From Sclerotinia nivalis (Eukaryota > Ascomycota > Leotiomycetes > Helotiales > Sclerotiniaceae), in contig JAPEIS010000001.1 in assembly GCA_029531795.1 (NCBI GenBank), forward strand, positions 744,001 through 808,000: a DNA stretch of 64,000 nt, read 5' to 3'. Position 1 is the first letter of the stretch, and each line of letters starts with the position of its first letter. Positions 45,779-57,496 of this stretch are shown in pieces. The translations under genes and the position numbers were made by a program. Under the pieces are notes generated by a model. It searched no databases, had not been told where the DNA came from, and saw nothing but the letters and a program-made list of their open reading frames with translations.

Positions 45779-48700
45779 ACTAAAAATGCTAGCTTTCACG
45801 AATTAGTACTTTTCTTAACTAACGATTCTTATATTGATATAGTTCTGATTTAAAAACCTTATATATTCTTAGATATCTCACACCGAATTACTAAATCCCA
45901 TCCAGTCTACAAAACTTTCACACCACTCGATAACTAGGAAACCCGTCCTCAAATAATATCTTATACTTACAAAGAAACAAACATTCGAACTAATCAACTT
46001 CGATCTATTTTCTTCTCTCGGGATTTATTATTTTTATATCTTCAATTCACAATTAATTCTACTCTTACAATTATTAATATTTATAATATATCTAGAAATA
46101 ATCAAAATGAAAACTAAACAATAAAAGATTTATTCAGTTTATCTTTTTCCTTTTTTAATTCTATATTTCTTACAAAGGATTTGAATCTTCATTATATAAG
46201 ATAGGATCTCTTTTGTTCTATATACTCTAATCTTATAGAGGTTTTTACAAATTGACTAAATAATCATTCTTTCAATTTTCTTTTTACAATCGACAAAACT
46301 ATTTACGATTTGGGTAGTATTCTCGATCTTGTATTTCTTTTAGGATCATATACAGTTAATACAATATTCGCTTTTTATTTTGATATAATTTCTGATTACA
46401 AATCCTTATTAACAACTTTGAATTGGAATACAAGATTCCAAGATTCAACCCGAAGATTATAAATTGATATACTTAATGAAAAGCTTTTTTCAACTCTATT
46501 AATAGAAAATCTAATGAATCTAGATTTTCAATCTTTATTTACAACTTCTAATCTTGATAATCTAGTTTTGAATATCACTCAATCGATACAATTAGCATAT
46601 ACAGAATCAATTCAAAAATCATTCGGCCGAAATATAGATCAACTATAATAGAACAAAACCTATCGAACAGCTGTTCAGGAAAACCGAACGAATAACTTTA
46701 TAGAATCAAAACAGAATCTTCGAAAGATTATCAAAAAAGCGAAAAAGGAATTCTGGCTGTTTAAACTTGATTCAATTAAAAAAATAAAAGATATCTTTAA
46801 AATAACAAAATGATATCAATCAATTAGAATATATCGAATCTCTCTTCTAATAGATCCTTTAGATCACTTTCTTGTTATAATTATTCAAGCCAAAAGAGAT
46901 CTACTTATCAATAATCTGTTAACAAATACAATTGAGATTAATAATATTCTTTTCGATTCCTTTATAGTTTTTATTTGTTTTATTTTATTCTCTAAAACTA
47001 TAATTTAAGATATTCAAACTACTATTCTTTATACAGATAATACAGCTTCTGATATAAACGAGATCCTAATTAAGATATTGTAACTAATATAATTATAAAT
47101 TGAATCTAGTATTTTACAACTTTTTCAAAAATGTTTTGAAATAGATCATCATTTTGAATGCTTTCAATTAACGATTATAACTATCATCCCAAAACCAAAC
47201 AAAATAGATTATACGAATCCCAAATCCTATAAATCAATAACCCTCAAAATACTAATTAAACAATAATTCGAAACACTTCTTTTGTATTCATTGGTAGATC
47301 TCACAATTTGCTTTATATATAATATAGAAATGGTCTTGAATTCAGATTCTAAAGTTATTTTATTAATTATAAATATCAAAGGTACTTTTGATATTATTCT
47401 TCCAAAACATTTAATCTATCGATTCAGAGAATAAAGATAGTTTGATAATCTAGTTCAATGAATATAATCGTTTTCGATAAATCGATCAATTCGTATTCGA
47501 TTTAACAACGAAACAAAGTCCAATACTAGTATTGAATATAATTTACTATAAGACTTTTCAATTTCGCTTATTCTTTTTATATTTTATATAATTCTTTTGT
47601 TTTGATTGAATAATTTTATTCGAAGATTTAAATATATAAACGATATTATATTAATAGCTTTTTCTTTAAGTTTATAATCTAATTGTGATCAATTACGATT
47701 TGAAATGTTAAAGGCTTTGAATTGAGGCAAATCTAAAAGAATCACTTTCGATTTTAAGAAGCCTAAACTAATATATTTCTATAGAGGTTTTAAAAAAGAT
47801 ATCGAAAGTTTTATTATTTATACAGAAAATCTTTCAATAATGAAGAAACCAAATCTGCTAAGATAATTAAGAGTTTACTTTGATAAGGAATTGAATTTCA
47901 AATCTTATATTTAAATCTTTATAATTAAAGTCTTTACAATTACGAATGCTTTGTATTCGTTTGGAAGAATAATTCGAGATATTCTATCAATTTTGTTTCA
48001 AAAAGTAATTACTATTTGTATTTTGAAGAAATATTATTTTACAATCAAAATCTAATAGTTTAATCGAACTAGGAAACGAGATCTAAACTTTACAACTTCG
48101 AATCAAGTGGATGAATATTTGAAACTTTTGAATAAGATTGTATTAATTAGTACTCGAATAATCCTTTCTGTATTTTGTATAACTAATTCTGTTGTTTTAT
48201 ATAAGGAATCAAATCTAATGTCTCCTGAGATTAAACTTAATCTGATATCTTAAAACTTCGTAGCCCGAACGGCTCGGCTTGATTTTAAATACCCCCTTCG
48301 AATCCAAACCAAAAATATCCTAGTTAAAACTAGTATCAGAACCGCCGAATCAAAATTTTCAAGAATTATTCTAATTCTTCCAAAAACCGAATATATTAAT
48401 CTAATTGTATTTCCCTCTTGAAAAAACAAAGAATTGTGTATTATTACGGAAACCAAAATCAATAATCCTTTCGATCGTTCGAAGAAATAAACAACTAAGG
48501 ATTTCGAAAGGTTTATATCTATGATTTCAAAAAGTGATCTACAAATCTTTTTCGATAATTCGAAAAACGAAATTTTGAATAATACTATAAGAAATAGATC
48601 AATGATTTATCAATATAATCTACAAATAGATCAACAGTTTTTCTCATTAAACTATAATACTGAAATCTTCGATACTGAAACAATTTTAGTTCTGAAAAAT

Positions 48701-49440
48701 GCTCAAATAGCGATTCAACTATCCTCAACTAGATTTGCTACAGACCTTTAGGTTTTTTTGGATAATCTGAAGATTACTATACATTTAGACTCTCATTCGA
48801 TTGAATCCTCGCAATCTGTATTCGAAGAATTCCGCAAGTTAGCTACAGCTTGGCCCCTCAAATCTTGCTTGTCATATATCCGCCCTAATTCAATTCGAAT
48901 TCGATGAATTCCTAAACATCTAAATATCCCCGGAAACAAAGCAACGAATAAAACAACTAAAGAAAAAATAGCATTCCTATCCCCATCTAATTCTATCTAT
49001 ACTTTCGCTTTTTTAAAAAGGATTGCTAAATCGAATACTAAATTAGTAAGATCAAGATTATAAATAATCATAGTATTATTAAACTATAATAATCTTTTTA
49101 TAACTTATAATAATCAATCGATTATACTTTCTTTTGAACGAATAATATTAGAATACATTCTAACAACTAGATCTCAATATAGCGATTTTGTAGCATATCA
49201 TAATCGATTCAATTACAAAGACCCTTATATTTTATACTCATATAGAAAAAGAAAATCCCCTCTTCATTTTTATTTTTATAAAATTGGAAATGCTCAAAAG
49301 ACCCTTTCGAAATTGCCGTCATCTGAAACTATCCTCTATCTTTTAAAAAACATAGAAAAAGCAACGAAACTAAAAGCTTGACTCAAATCTACAAAGTTCT
49401 ATCAAGATATATATCCTCGATTCCCTGTACAATTTATAAA
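45779..49440 (+). pseudogene. LINE1 ORF2 (endonuclease-RT-RNase H), heavily mutated
   Basis: Collinear with LINE2 ORF2. Endonuclease 45790-46400 (TKDLNLHY at the VGDLNLYH position), RT 47200-47700 (YADD replaced by YINDI), RNase H 48480-49070 (HLNIPGNKATNKTT), tail to 49440. Dozens of stops. Confidence 0.85.
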
Positions 49441-49710
49441 TTTTATTTTATTTTATTTTATTTTATTTTATTTTATTTTATTTTATTTTATTTTATTTTA
49501 TTTTATTTTATTTTATTTTATTTTATTTTATTTTATTTTATTTTATTTTATTTTATTTTATTTTATTTTATTTTATTTTATTTTATTTTATTTTATTTTA
49601 TTTTATTTTATTTTATTTTATTTTATTTTATTTTATTTTATTTTATTTTATTTTATTTTATTTTATTTTATTTTATTTTATTTTATTTTATTTTATTTTA
49701 TTTTATTTTA
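49441..49710 (+). repeat. (TTTTA)54 pentanucleotide array
   Basis: Uninterrupted 270-bp array of TTTTA in the LINE1 3' UTR. LINE2 has only a short imperfect version at the same place (about 30590-30640). It yields an artefactual (FILFY)n reading frame. Confidence 0.97.
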
Positions 49711-50096
49711 TTTTTTCTTTGTATAAAATATTAGGTTTTGATTCGAAAAGATTAAACTTGTATAAACTTTAAAAAAAAAAAAAACTTTATATTAATAAAA
49801 CATACTAAAAAGCTCGATTATGATAACAAAGGAAAAGAGATCAAGAATCGAGGGATCTAACTGTATTATAAAGGACAATTGAAATATCTATTCAAAGAAT
49901 TAATTTAATACATAATAACAATCATATAAACCTTATTGAAGCATTTAGTATATATAATACTAGTAAATTTAGATTAACTAATTAGAAACCTAAGGGCCTT
50001 TTTCCTCTGGCGTCCTTTATCCCAATTGGGAATTTGAGGCCTGTGTTTCGCACAGAGCCTTGGACGAAAAATAACACACACACACACACACACAAT
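49711..50096 (+). other. LINE1 3' UTR and (CA)n tail
   Basis: A-run, then the same GC hairpin block as LINE2 (slightly mutated) and a (CA)n end of about 12 units, followed by target copy CCATGATCATAT. Confidence 0.8.
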
Positions 50097-50108
50097 CCAT
50101 GATCATAT

Positions 50109-50124
50109 GATCGTGATCCCGACA
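50109..50124 (-). repeat. LTR of element E, last 16 bp
   Basis: GATCGTGATCCCGACA completes the right E LTR after LINE1. Followed by AAAAG, the near-match of 8932-8936. Confidence 0.75.
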
Positions 50125-50363
50125 AAAAGGAAGGAATTACTTGTCCAATTCATTGTACTAGAATCTAATAGTTAATCGAGGTTATTCTATGTCTAGCTTG
50201 GCTGAACTGGAATTTGTCGGGTCCCGGGGCGTGTATTCTAGTACTGTTGCAGTGGCAATCATACCCTTAGCTTTCCCTCGAAATCAAGGGCTCCGAACTG
50301 TCCCTGCTTGATATAACACAGCATATTAATGTCTAATGAGTCTCGAATTCTATCAAAACTATC
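50125..50363 (+). promoter_or_regulatory. Upstream region of the GliT-like gene
   Basis: 239 bp of ordinary-composition sequence between element E and the ATG. It would contain the promoter. No specific motif asserted. Confidence 0.4.
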
Positions 50364-51387
50364 ATGTCTGCTATTTCTGACGTTCTTGTTATTGGGGGAG
50401 GCCCAGCGGGTCTCTCGACTGCCTTGACACTCGCCCGCCAGCTTCATACCGTCACGGTATTTGATTCGAAAACATATCGAAATGATGCTGCCAAATACCA
50501 ACATATGGTTCTGGCCTGGGACCACACGGAACCATCTCTATATCGAGCAGCGGCACGAGAAAATATTCTCGCGCAATACGACACTGTCAGATTCCATGAC
50601 ACGACTATTGAAACGGTCAAAAAAACTGATAGTGGGTATTTTCAGGCTGTCAATAGCGACGGAACTGTTTGGATTGGAAGGAAACTCGTCCTTGCTTCCG
50701 GAGTTCAGGACATATTTCCCGACATAGCTGGATTCGAGCAGTGCTGGGGAACGGGAATGTTCGTATTTTCTTTCCTATCTCTACAGAAACTTTCAAAGAA
50801 TCAATCTGATGAAGCCATAACTTATTAGATTCCATTGCCTGTTCTGTAAAGGTTACGAAGAGCGGGGTTCCTCATCTTCCGGTATTCTAGCTGTTGATGC
50901 CCTCGCGTCCGTCCCCCATGCCATGCACGTAGGGCGCCACGCACTCCAATTGTCCTCATCCTTAACTTTCTACACAAACGGCTCTACAGAATTAGCCAAA
51001 AAACTTGAAACTGCACTCACCTCCACGCCACGTATGAGTGTAGATTCACGTGAAATCAAGAAGCTAGTCAAGAGACACAGCGCTGCTGAGGTCAACATCT
51101 ATTTCGTAGATGGTGGCGAGAAGACCGAGGCTTTTCTTGGAGCGGTTCCGAAACTTAAGCAGCGCGCTCCGTTCGCGATGCAGTTGGGACTAGAAGTCAA
51201 TCCAAGCGGCGATGTTGTAGCCAAACCTCCATTCCAGCAGACAACTGTGAAGGGGGTATTTGTGGCTGGAGACTGCGGAAGTGCAATGAAGTTTGCCGCA
51301 AATGCTTTGTCAACTGGATCGGCCGTCGGCTCAGGTGTATCAGCACAAATCCTTGCGGACAAGTTCGGGCATAATCCGATCTTCTAG
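50364..51387 (+). CDS. GliT/thioredoxin-reductase-like FAD dithiol oxidoreductase, two exons
   Basis: Exons 50364-50758 and 50829-51387, 317 residues. The intron 50759-50828 starts GTTCGT, ends TTATTAG, and its removal joins WGTGIFHCLFCKGYEERG. FAD Rossmann motif VLVIGGGPAGLS at residues 8-19; redox pair C135-L-F-C138; C-terminal FAD block GVFVAGDCGSAMK. Between them the usual NADPH-binding GxGxxA motif is not visible (GILAVDALASVPHAMHVGRH), as in GliT/HlmI-type oxidases that use oxygen to form disulfides. The length is near that of GliT-type proteins and there are no stops. It probably closes or protects a dithiol metabolite, or is a general small flavo-oxidase. Cytosolic, no signal peptide. 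Before the nest formed it lay about 365 bp downstream of the MFS gene, on the same strand. Confidence 0.85.
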
Positions 51388-51950
51388 AGGCTCTTCAAGA
51401 GGACAGGCGTCATGTTAGAGAATATGGAAGAACAATCTTCATGTCCCCGTATTAGTAGCGCGTTCAGTTTACGCTATGTCTTACAAGAGTACGGGCCAAA
51501 ACGGAATAAATGATAAGAAAAATGAGCTTCATTTTCACTACTTGGCTATACCAATGCACCTTGAGAAGCATAAGATTATACGATAATGCTGGAAACCAAT
51601 TGCCTTCTAGTGACCGAAGTAGCCAGAGATTTAGTTGGTTTCCCTCCACGGAAAATGTTTTCTGTAATTATGAGTGCTACTACTGCAGAATTAAATTCTC
51701 GAAATGTATTGATTGATTGATTGATTAATTGATTGATTGATTAAATTAATGTCTACATTGAATCTAATACTATCTAAGACGGTTAGAAGCTCTTACGAAC
51801 CTCTAATAGATAATATAATGAAGATAAATTGGCTTATAAGCCTGGTTAGATATATGATTTAAATGATTGAGACAAATTCAATCTTTTGAATTAATAAAAA
51901 AAATGAAAACTAATCCTGAGGAATAATCCTGCCCTACAAATGTTAAAATA
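51388..51950. other. Intergenic sequence downstream of the oxidoreductase
   Basis: Includes the probable 3' UTR. A (TTGA)n tetranucleotide tract lies at 51709-51742, after which the sequence turns abruptly AT-rich. No supported gene. Confidence 0.5.
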
Positions 51951-54900
51951 TATAATAGAGATAATAAAAAAAAAATTTTTATTTAAAATTGTAAAAGGGT
52001 TTATATTTTTCTTTTAATTTCATTATTCGCTTTTTTTTTGGCTTTTTTGGCTTTTTCTGTTCTTTTTGTTTCTACTTTTTCTTTTTCTTTTTATATTCAT
52101 TTGAGATATTATGATTTAGTAATTATTCTTGTTGTATCAATGAATTCAAGGATTTTGATTATTTCTATTTTGGTATAAAATAAGTATTTTATAATAAATC
52201 TGAATAAAGAGTTATTCTTTTTGAATTTTCTTTTTGAATTTTCTTTTTGAATTTTCTTTTTGTTTTCTTATATAGAAGGTAGTTAAGTAATAAATAATTA
52301 AAAGTTTCTCTTTTTCTATATTCATATTTATCATTTGCCGAGATTTCAAAGTGTTGTAGATAGGATTTGAAATATCTGTGATCGATTTTTAATTGGAAGA
52401 GGGTATTAATGATATTTCTTTTGATATTCTCTAGAATATCGATTTTTGAGTTGATCTTTCAAGGGTAGGTTTTTATATATATTAATAATAGTTATCGGAG
52501 GTTATTTGTATTGAGAAAAATAATTCAATCTTCAGATTTCGTTTTTTTGATATCTATTTTTAATAAAGCAAAGTTAGTTTCGTTCAATAATAATTTTAAT
52601 TTTGTAGTTTCTTTTGTAAGAATATCGATTAATTCGTTTCCTTTTATTAAAATATACCTAAGAATTCAATTGAGAGAGATTTCGATTTCTTTTTTTATAA
52701 GAGTTTTTGTAATCTTGATTACTTTGATTTGATATATTTGCTTAGGAGTATCCAAAGATGATTTCAATCGATAAAGTCCGGTCTAATTATCGAAGTAGAT
52801 CTTGAATTTTTCGTTTGGTTAAACTATAGAACTTATATATTTGATTATTTTTATAATTTCAAGAAGTTCATTATTATATACTAATTGATTTATATTAATA
52901 TTGAATATTTCTTTATAAGAAGTTTGATTGTTAATTGAAATAACAACGATTTCGATTTCTATTTCTATTCTTTTCAAAATTGATAAGATATTTATATATA
53001 TAATAATAGTGTTTTTGTTTTTATATTTGAAAACTAGATTATAAACGATTACAATATCTTCTTTAGATAGTTTACTGATATTGATTTTGTATAAAATATT
53101 CCTTTTCTAAGAAGGAAAATAGAAATGATCGATTTTTTTTAAAATAAGGGAATCGTATTCTTTTCTGATTGAATTATTGATTCTTTCGAATTGAATAAAT
53201 TTTGAATACTTTTTTTGTAAAATAGAGATTGTATTCTAATTCTTTTTTTCAGTAATCAATTTTAATATAATTTGATTAATTGAATATAATAAAAAGATTT
53301 TTAACAATTTGAAAGTATATTGTTTTATTCCGATATTTAATCTGATTTTTAAAGAACAAAAGGCTACTTTTACTTTTATTGATTTAATAGAAAAGGTTTT
53401 GAAAACCTTTAAAATCTTATAGAGAGTTAGATTCTGAATTGATTGAAAAGTTTTCTTGAATTAAAATTGATCTTTTTATCAAATGATAGATCTGTAATCA
53501 ATTATACTAATTATATATATTATATATAATTATCTTATAACTTTAGAATTAAATTCTTTTTTAATATTAACTAATTTAACTATTCAATACAATAAAACTT
53601 TGATTTGAATAGCTCTGATTATAATATATTGTTTGAAGCTAAGATCAGAATCGAATTATATATTCAATTATTTGATTAATATTGAAGGTTATACAATCTC
53701 GAAATTAAATAATTTAATCGAAACATTTTTTGTATATTTGAATATAAAGAAATATATTAATTCTGTTTTTGCTAAATCGAATTAGATAACGTTTTTCTTA
53801 TCAAAAGTATAGATATTTGTAATTGTCTTTTCGAGAATAAGAATATTCTTTTTCCAATTAGTAAAATAAATGATTAAAACTATATTATCAATATATAATA
53901 GAAATCTAATCGAATTTGATTGAAAGAGATTTCGGATATAAATTACAAAGAGGATTAATAATATAAATTAGAAAGAGGATTGATAATATAAAACTTCTTT
54001 AAAGGATTTCAATATTGATTGATTTGAACAATTCTATTTAAAAATCGAATATAAATTTGAGAAGTCTTTCTTTCAGAAATGATAAGATCCAAATTATAAG
54101 ATTTGTTGAAAAATGTAGTTTCTTATAGATATCTAAAAGTTGATTTTTGAATATATAATCGAAAACTCCTTTAATATCCAAAAAGAAAACTAAGATTTTC
54201 TTTTTGATTTTTGAATTTTTTTCGATTTTTGTAATAAATAATAAAACTATATCAACTACTGATTTCTTTTATTTGTTATTCATTTGAAAATAATAAAACA
54301 ATTTTATCGTTTCAATTAGATAACTAAATTTTTAAACTAAGATTCTTTTATTTATCTTATTTAAATAATTGAGAAAAACAATAACTCTATATACTTTTAA
54401 AATAGAATAATCTGGTTTTGAAGATTTCTTAAGTATAATTTCTGTAATTTGTTTTCAGCAAAAAGGATAATAATCGAGATTAATTAAATTACTGAATAAA
54501 AAAAAACTATAAAGATTGTTTTGTAAATTTGGATAATAATCTTCTAAATGATTCTATTTAAATCAAAAATCTTTTCTTTGATCTTGATTGAACAAACATT
54601 AAGAAATTCGCTTATAGTGAATTTGAATTAATTCTATTTGTTTGATTATTTGTACTCTTTCTATATAAAAACTGGAATGATTAAAAGGAAAAAGAATAAG
54701 GTAGATTTGAATACTGAATATTTCCTTTCAAATAAGTTTTCGAGTTGAAAAGAACTAAAACGGATATTCAAGATCCTTTCAATTTGAAGATCTTTTATAT
54801 AGAATATTACTTTAAAGATTATTTGAATATCTTCCTTTTTAAGAAATTCATTTCAATGATTCTTTTTAGTTATTTTGATAGTTTAAAAGTAATGATTTCT

Positions 54901-55781
54901 TACCGATTGATAAATCTTCTTGAATATATTATCCTCGAAATATTATTTAAAGGTTTCGTAAATTGATACAAAACGTTTCCGAAAAACTTTCAATTCGATA
55001 GACTATCAAAGCTTCGCTTTCTTAATTATTTTGAATTTCGGAATATTAGCTTTTACTAACTTGATAATAATTTGAATGAATTCTTTAGTAATTTTATCAA
55101 ATATTTATATTAATTAGTTTTGATCAATAAAAACATCAAAGGAATCGGATTTTAAAATAGAAAGATCGAAGTAATCCTTAGAATTCAGAATTGTAAATAC
55201 TGAGATTTCTGTTTTGAATATTGATATGGATTTATCCCAATCTGTTTGTTTTGTATTATACCTTGATAGCAGAATTTATTATATAAACAACGATATACTT
55301 TTCATTTCAAATATATTCTCTAAATGATTTAATCCAAGATTAAAGAGAACTTATCAATCAAGTATATTAAATAATATAGCTTTTATAACTAAAATGAAAT
55401 CTAGAACATTTGGATTTGTTATATTCATTCGATAAAATATACTAATATCTGATTCGTTTATAATTATGAGATTGTAATTTTCAAATTATTCAGCTAATTA
55501 ATCAGTATTTGAATTTTTGTTCGAAAAAGGATCTCATTATAAGTAATAAAAATTGAAATCTCTAATAAGAATGAAATAATGAAAAAATTAAATATTGAAA
55601 AAACATTGTTCAATAGTATAGCCTTTTTCTTTCGTTTGATTAACTTTGTTATAGATATTGAAAAACTAGATTGTATAGTTATTCTCTGAAATATCGATTA
55701 TTTGTATATTCAAATCTTTTAAGGAATTGAAAACTAAAACAATTAATAATGTGAAGCTTTTCGAGATATAAGTTAAAATAC
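51950..55781 (-). pseudogene. LINE4 (minus strand): RNase H, RT and endonuclease remnants
   Basis: Translating the minus strand through stops gives RNase H at about 52540-52920 (IYFDN, LIKGNELIDILTKETT) and RT at about 53800-54330 (FLDIKGVFDYIF; YIDNIVLI in place of YADDI). Near 55530-55600 is an endonuclease block LIRDFNFYY, like GDFNxHH. It is Tad-like but clearly different from LINE1/LINE2. Extremely AT-rich, no intact frame. Split by B3 at 55781. Confidence 0.65.
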
Positions 55782-55944
55782 TATCACGGTGAAGGAAAAG
55801 GTATGTGTAGGTTTGATCTATTGTTGTATTACGAGGAGGAGAAGAAGGTCAAGGAGGTGATCTGATTATATAGAAGTGAGTGTATGTATATATGTCTAAG
55901 GTATATATGATTATATGCAAATGAAAGGAGATAAATCCGTAATA
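55782..55944 (-). repeat. Left (3') LTR of B3
   Basis: TATCACGGTGAAGG..CCGTAATA, family-B LTR. Confidence 0.92.
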
Positions 55945-56206
55945 GTATTTTTTTCTCAAGAAACCTATTTGATTTCAAATGGGTATAAAAAAAATAAAGA
56001 AAAATAAAGAAAAAATAAAGAAAAAATATAGATCTCTTTCTTCAATTAGATCTCTGAATAAAAAATATATGATATCCCTTAATGATGTTATATCCTTTAT
56101 TGTTATAATATATAATATACCTTTAAGCGAAACGAATAATCTTAATACGAGTGGATCTTCGTAAAGTGGGTATAGCAATTGCACTGTGTAATTCCGATTG
56201 CAAATT

Positions 56207-56806
56207 CTATAGTTTCAATTGCAATATAGTAGTGTCGGAGTGTTTTAAGACCCAAACTAACAGCCCTGGTTTTTCTGGATAAAGATAATGATATTCGATA
56301 AAAACCTTCTCGTTATCCTTTAAGTTATTAACTAATTGCCAAGTTGATGTGTAATATCTCCATTTGACCAAATAATGATGGCCATCTTCATTATAATTAT
56401 CTAGAACTCCTTCAAATATCCATTTCTGAATAAACTCATCCTCATCGTCGTCCCGCTCCAAAATTCTGTCCTGTATAGTCAGGGATTCTGATTCGTTAAT
56501 TGTTGTTTGAATCGGGAAGTAAGGATTAGTATAAACTGAAAGTAAAAAAGAATAATAGAAAACAGAAAAGATTTTAATATTCTTAGATAATTGAACAAAA
56601 CAAATACAAAGATAAACTTTGATAATCTTGTAAAAATCGATCCATTTATCATTTAGCTTTTTTGCTTTGTACAAAGTCTTTATATTTTTGATATTGACAA
56701 AGACTTTCTGACCAATCGTATAACGAGGTAAATCAAAGCGATGACAATTAATATAATCCTTATAAGTAGCAACTGTTTGCTGTATAAAAGTACAAAGTTG
56801 TTTCAA
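56207..56806 (-). pseudogene. Gypsy B3 integrase C-terminus with complete chromodomain
   Basis: A 199-residue open frame, the longest in family B here. Integrase C-terminal barrel (LPRYTIGQKVFVNIKNIKT) at residues 26-44, hinge, then a full chromodomain at about 128-173 (WIFEGVLDNYNEDGHHYLVKW, TWQLVNNL). The aromatic positions Tyr/Trp/Trp are kept, so this copy gives the clearest view of the domain. It is only part of a dead pol gene. Confidence 0.8.
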
Positions 56807-57007
56807 GATACATTTTATACAATTTGTAATTCTATTATCTTTAAAGAATTCCTATTTTTATATTAGAGTTATATCCGGTAGGCAAAGTTTACTAGACTCA
56901 ATGTTTAGGTATAAATTAAAACTATAATTAACAAAGAAAGATAAACAATCAATTGTTTCAAAGACTAAATTATTGAATACAAATTCAGCTAAGGGTAGTC
57001 AATCCAA

Positions 57008-57496
57008 TCAATCATCTTGATGATAGTTAACAAAAACTCGTAAATACTGTTCCAGAACTGAGTTAATACATTCAATCTGATTATCTATTTGAGGATGAAA
57101 AGCTGAAGAATGTTTTAAAGTAATTCCCAACCATTCTGAGAATTGTGACCAGAATCCTGATACGAATTGTATTCCTTGATCGGAAATGATATTATCCAGA
57201 AGTTTATAAAGTGTATAAATGCAATTGATAAAAATATCGATTAGTTTTTTTGTCGTTAGTATATATGTACCAATGAAATGTCTTATTTTGATTAACCTGC
57301 AGATTATTATTAAGATATGTTTATAAATAGAATTATAATGAGTGTAATTCAGAAATAGTGTAATATAATCGATTGAGATATTAGACCATGCACGAAAAGG
57401 GACAGGCAATAGTTTCAAAAATCCGGGAGGCGTCGATTTGGACGATTTGGTGCGAGTATAAAGTTCGCAGGTTTTTATGTAGGATGCGATCTCCAA
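57008..57496 (-). pseudogene. Gypsy B3 integrase core
   Basis: 162 residues: CELYTRTKSSKSTPPGFLKLLP, then SIDYITLF (first Asp), SDQGIQFVSGFW (second Asp) and HPQIDNQIECINSVLEQYL (Glu retained), i.e. D-D-E present. Confidence 0.82.

Larger units (their letters stand above)
11297..50096 (+). mobile_element. LINE1: Tad-like non-LTR retrotransposon, heavily RIP-mutated, split in three
   Basis: Segments 11297-12110, 37949-38755 and 45779-50096 align end to end with LINE2 (19356-31005 minus its copia insertion) and total about 5.9 kb. The target duplication is 12 bp: CTATAATCATAT at 11285-11296 and CCATGATCATAT at 50097-50108, differing only by two RIP-type transitions. The 3' end has the same hairpin-rich tail and (CA)n tract as LINE2. 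The breaks are filled by gypsy B1 and the Tc1 element. Dense stops in every frame show it is dead. Confidence 0.9.
8937..50124 (-). mobile_element. Outermost element E: degenerate copia-like LTR retrotransposon containing the whole nest
   Basis: Left LTR is 8937-9149. The right LTR is split into 11100-11296 and 50109-50124 by LINE1, and the two pieces sum to 213 bp, equal to the left LTR. Termini are TGTTGG..GACA (mutated to TATTAA and GATA in the two copies). The flanking 5-mers are AAAAA and AAAAG, a 4/5 match. The own internal part (9150-11099) keeps a minus-strand copia-type RNase H. The minus strand is therefore coding and 8937-9149 is the 3' LTR. All other sequence between 11297 and 50096 is later insertions. 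Confidence 0.8.

Noticed and set aside
49441..49710. CRISPR-like array
   Set aside because: No repeat-spacer alternation anywhere; this is a simple microsatellite in a eukaryotic genome.
49378..49734. 118-residue ORF of repeated FILFY
   Set aside because: It is only the translation of the TTTTA array.
51464..51716. Short ORFs on both strands after the oxidoreductase
   Set aside because: No domain, no start context and overlapping opposite frames; likely 3' UTR or intergenic.
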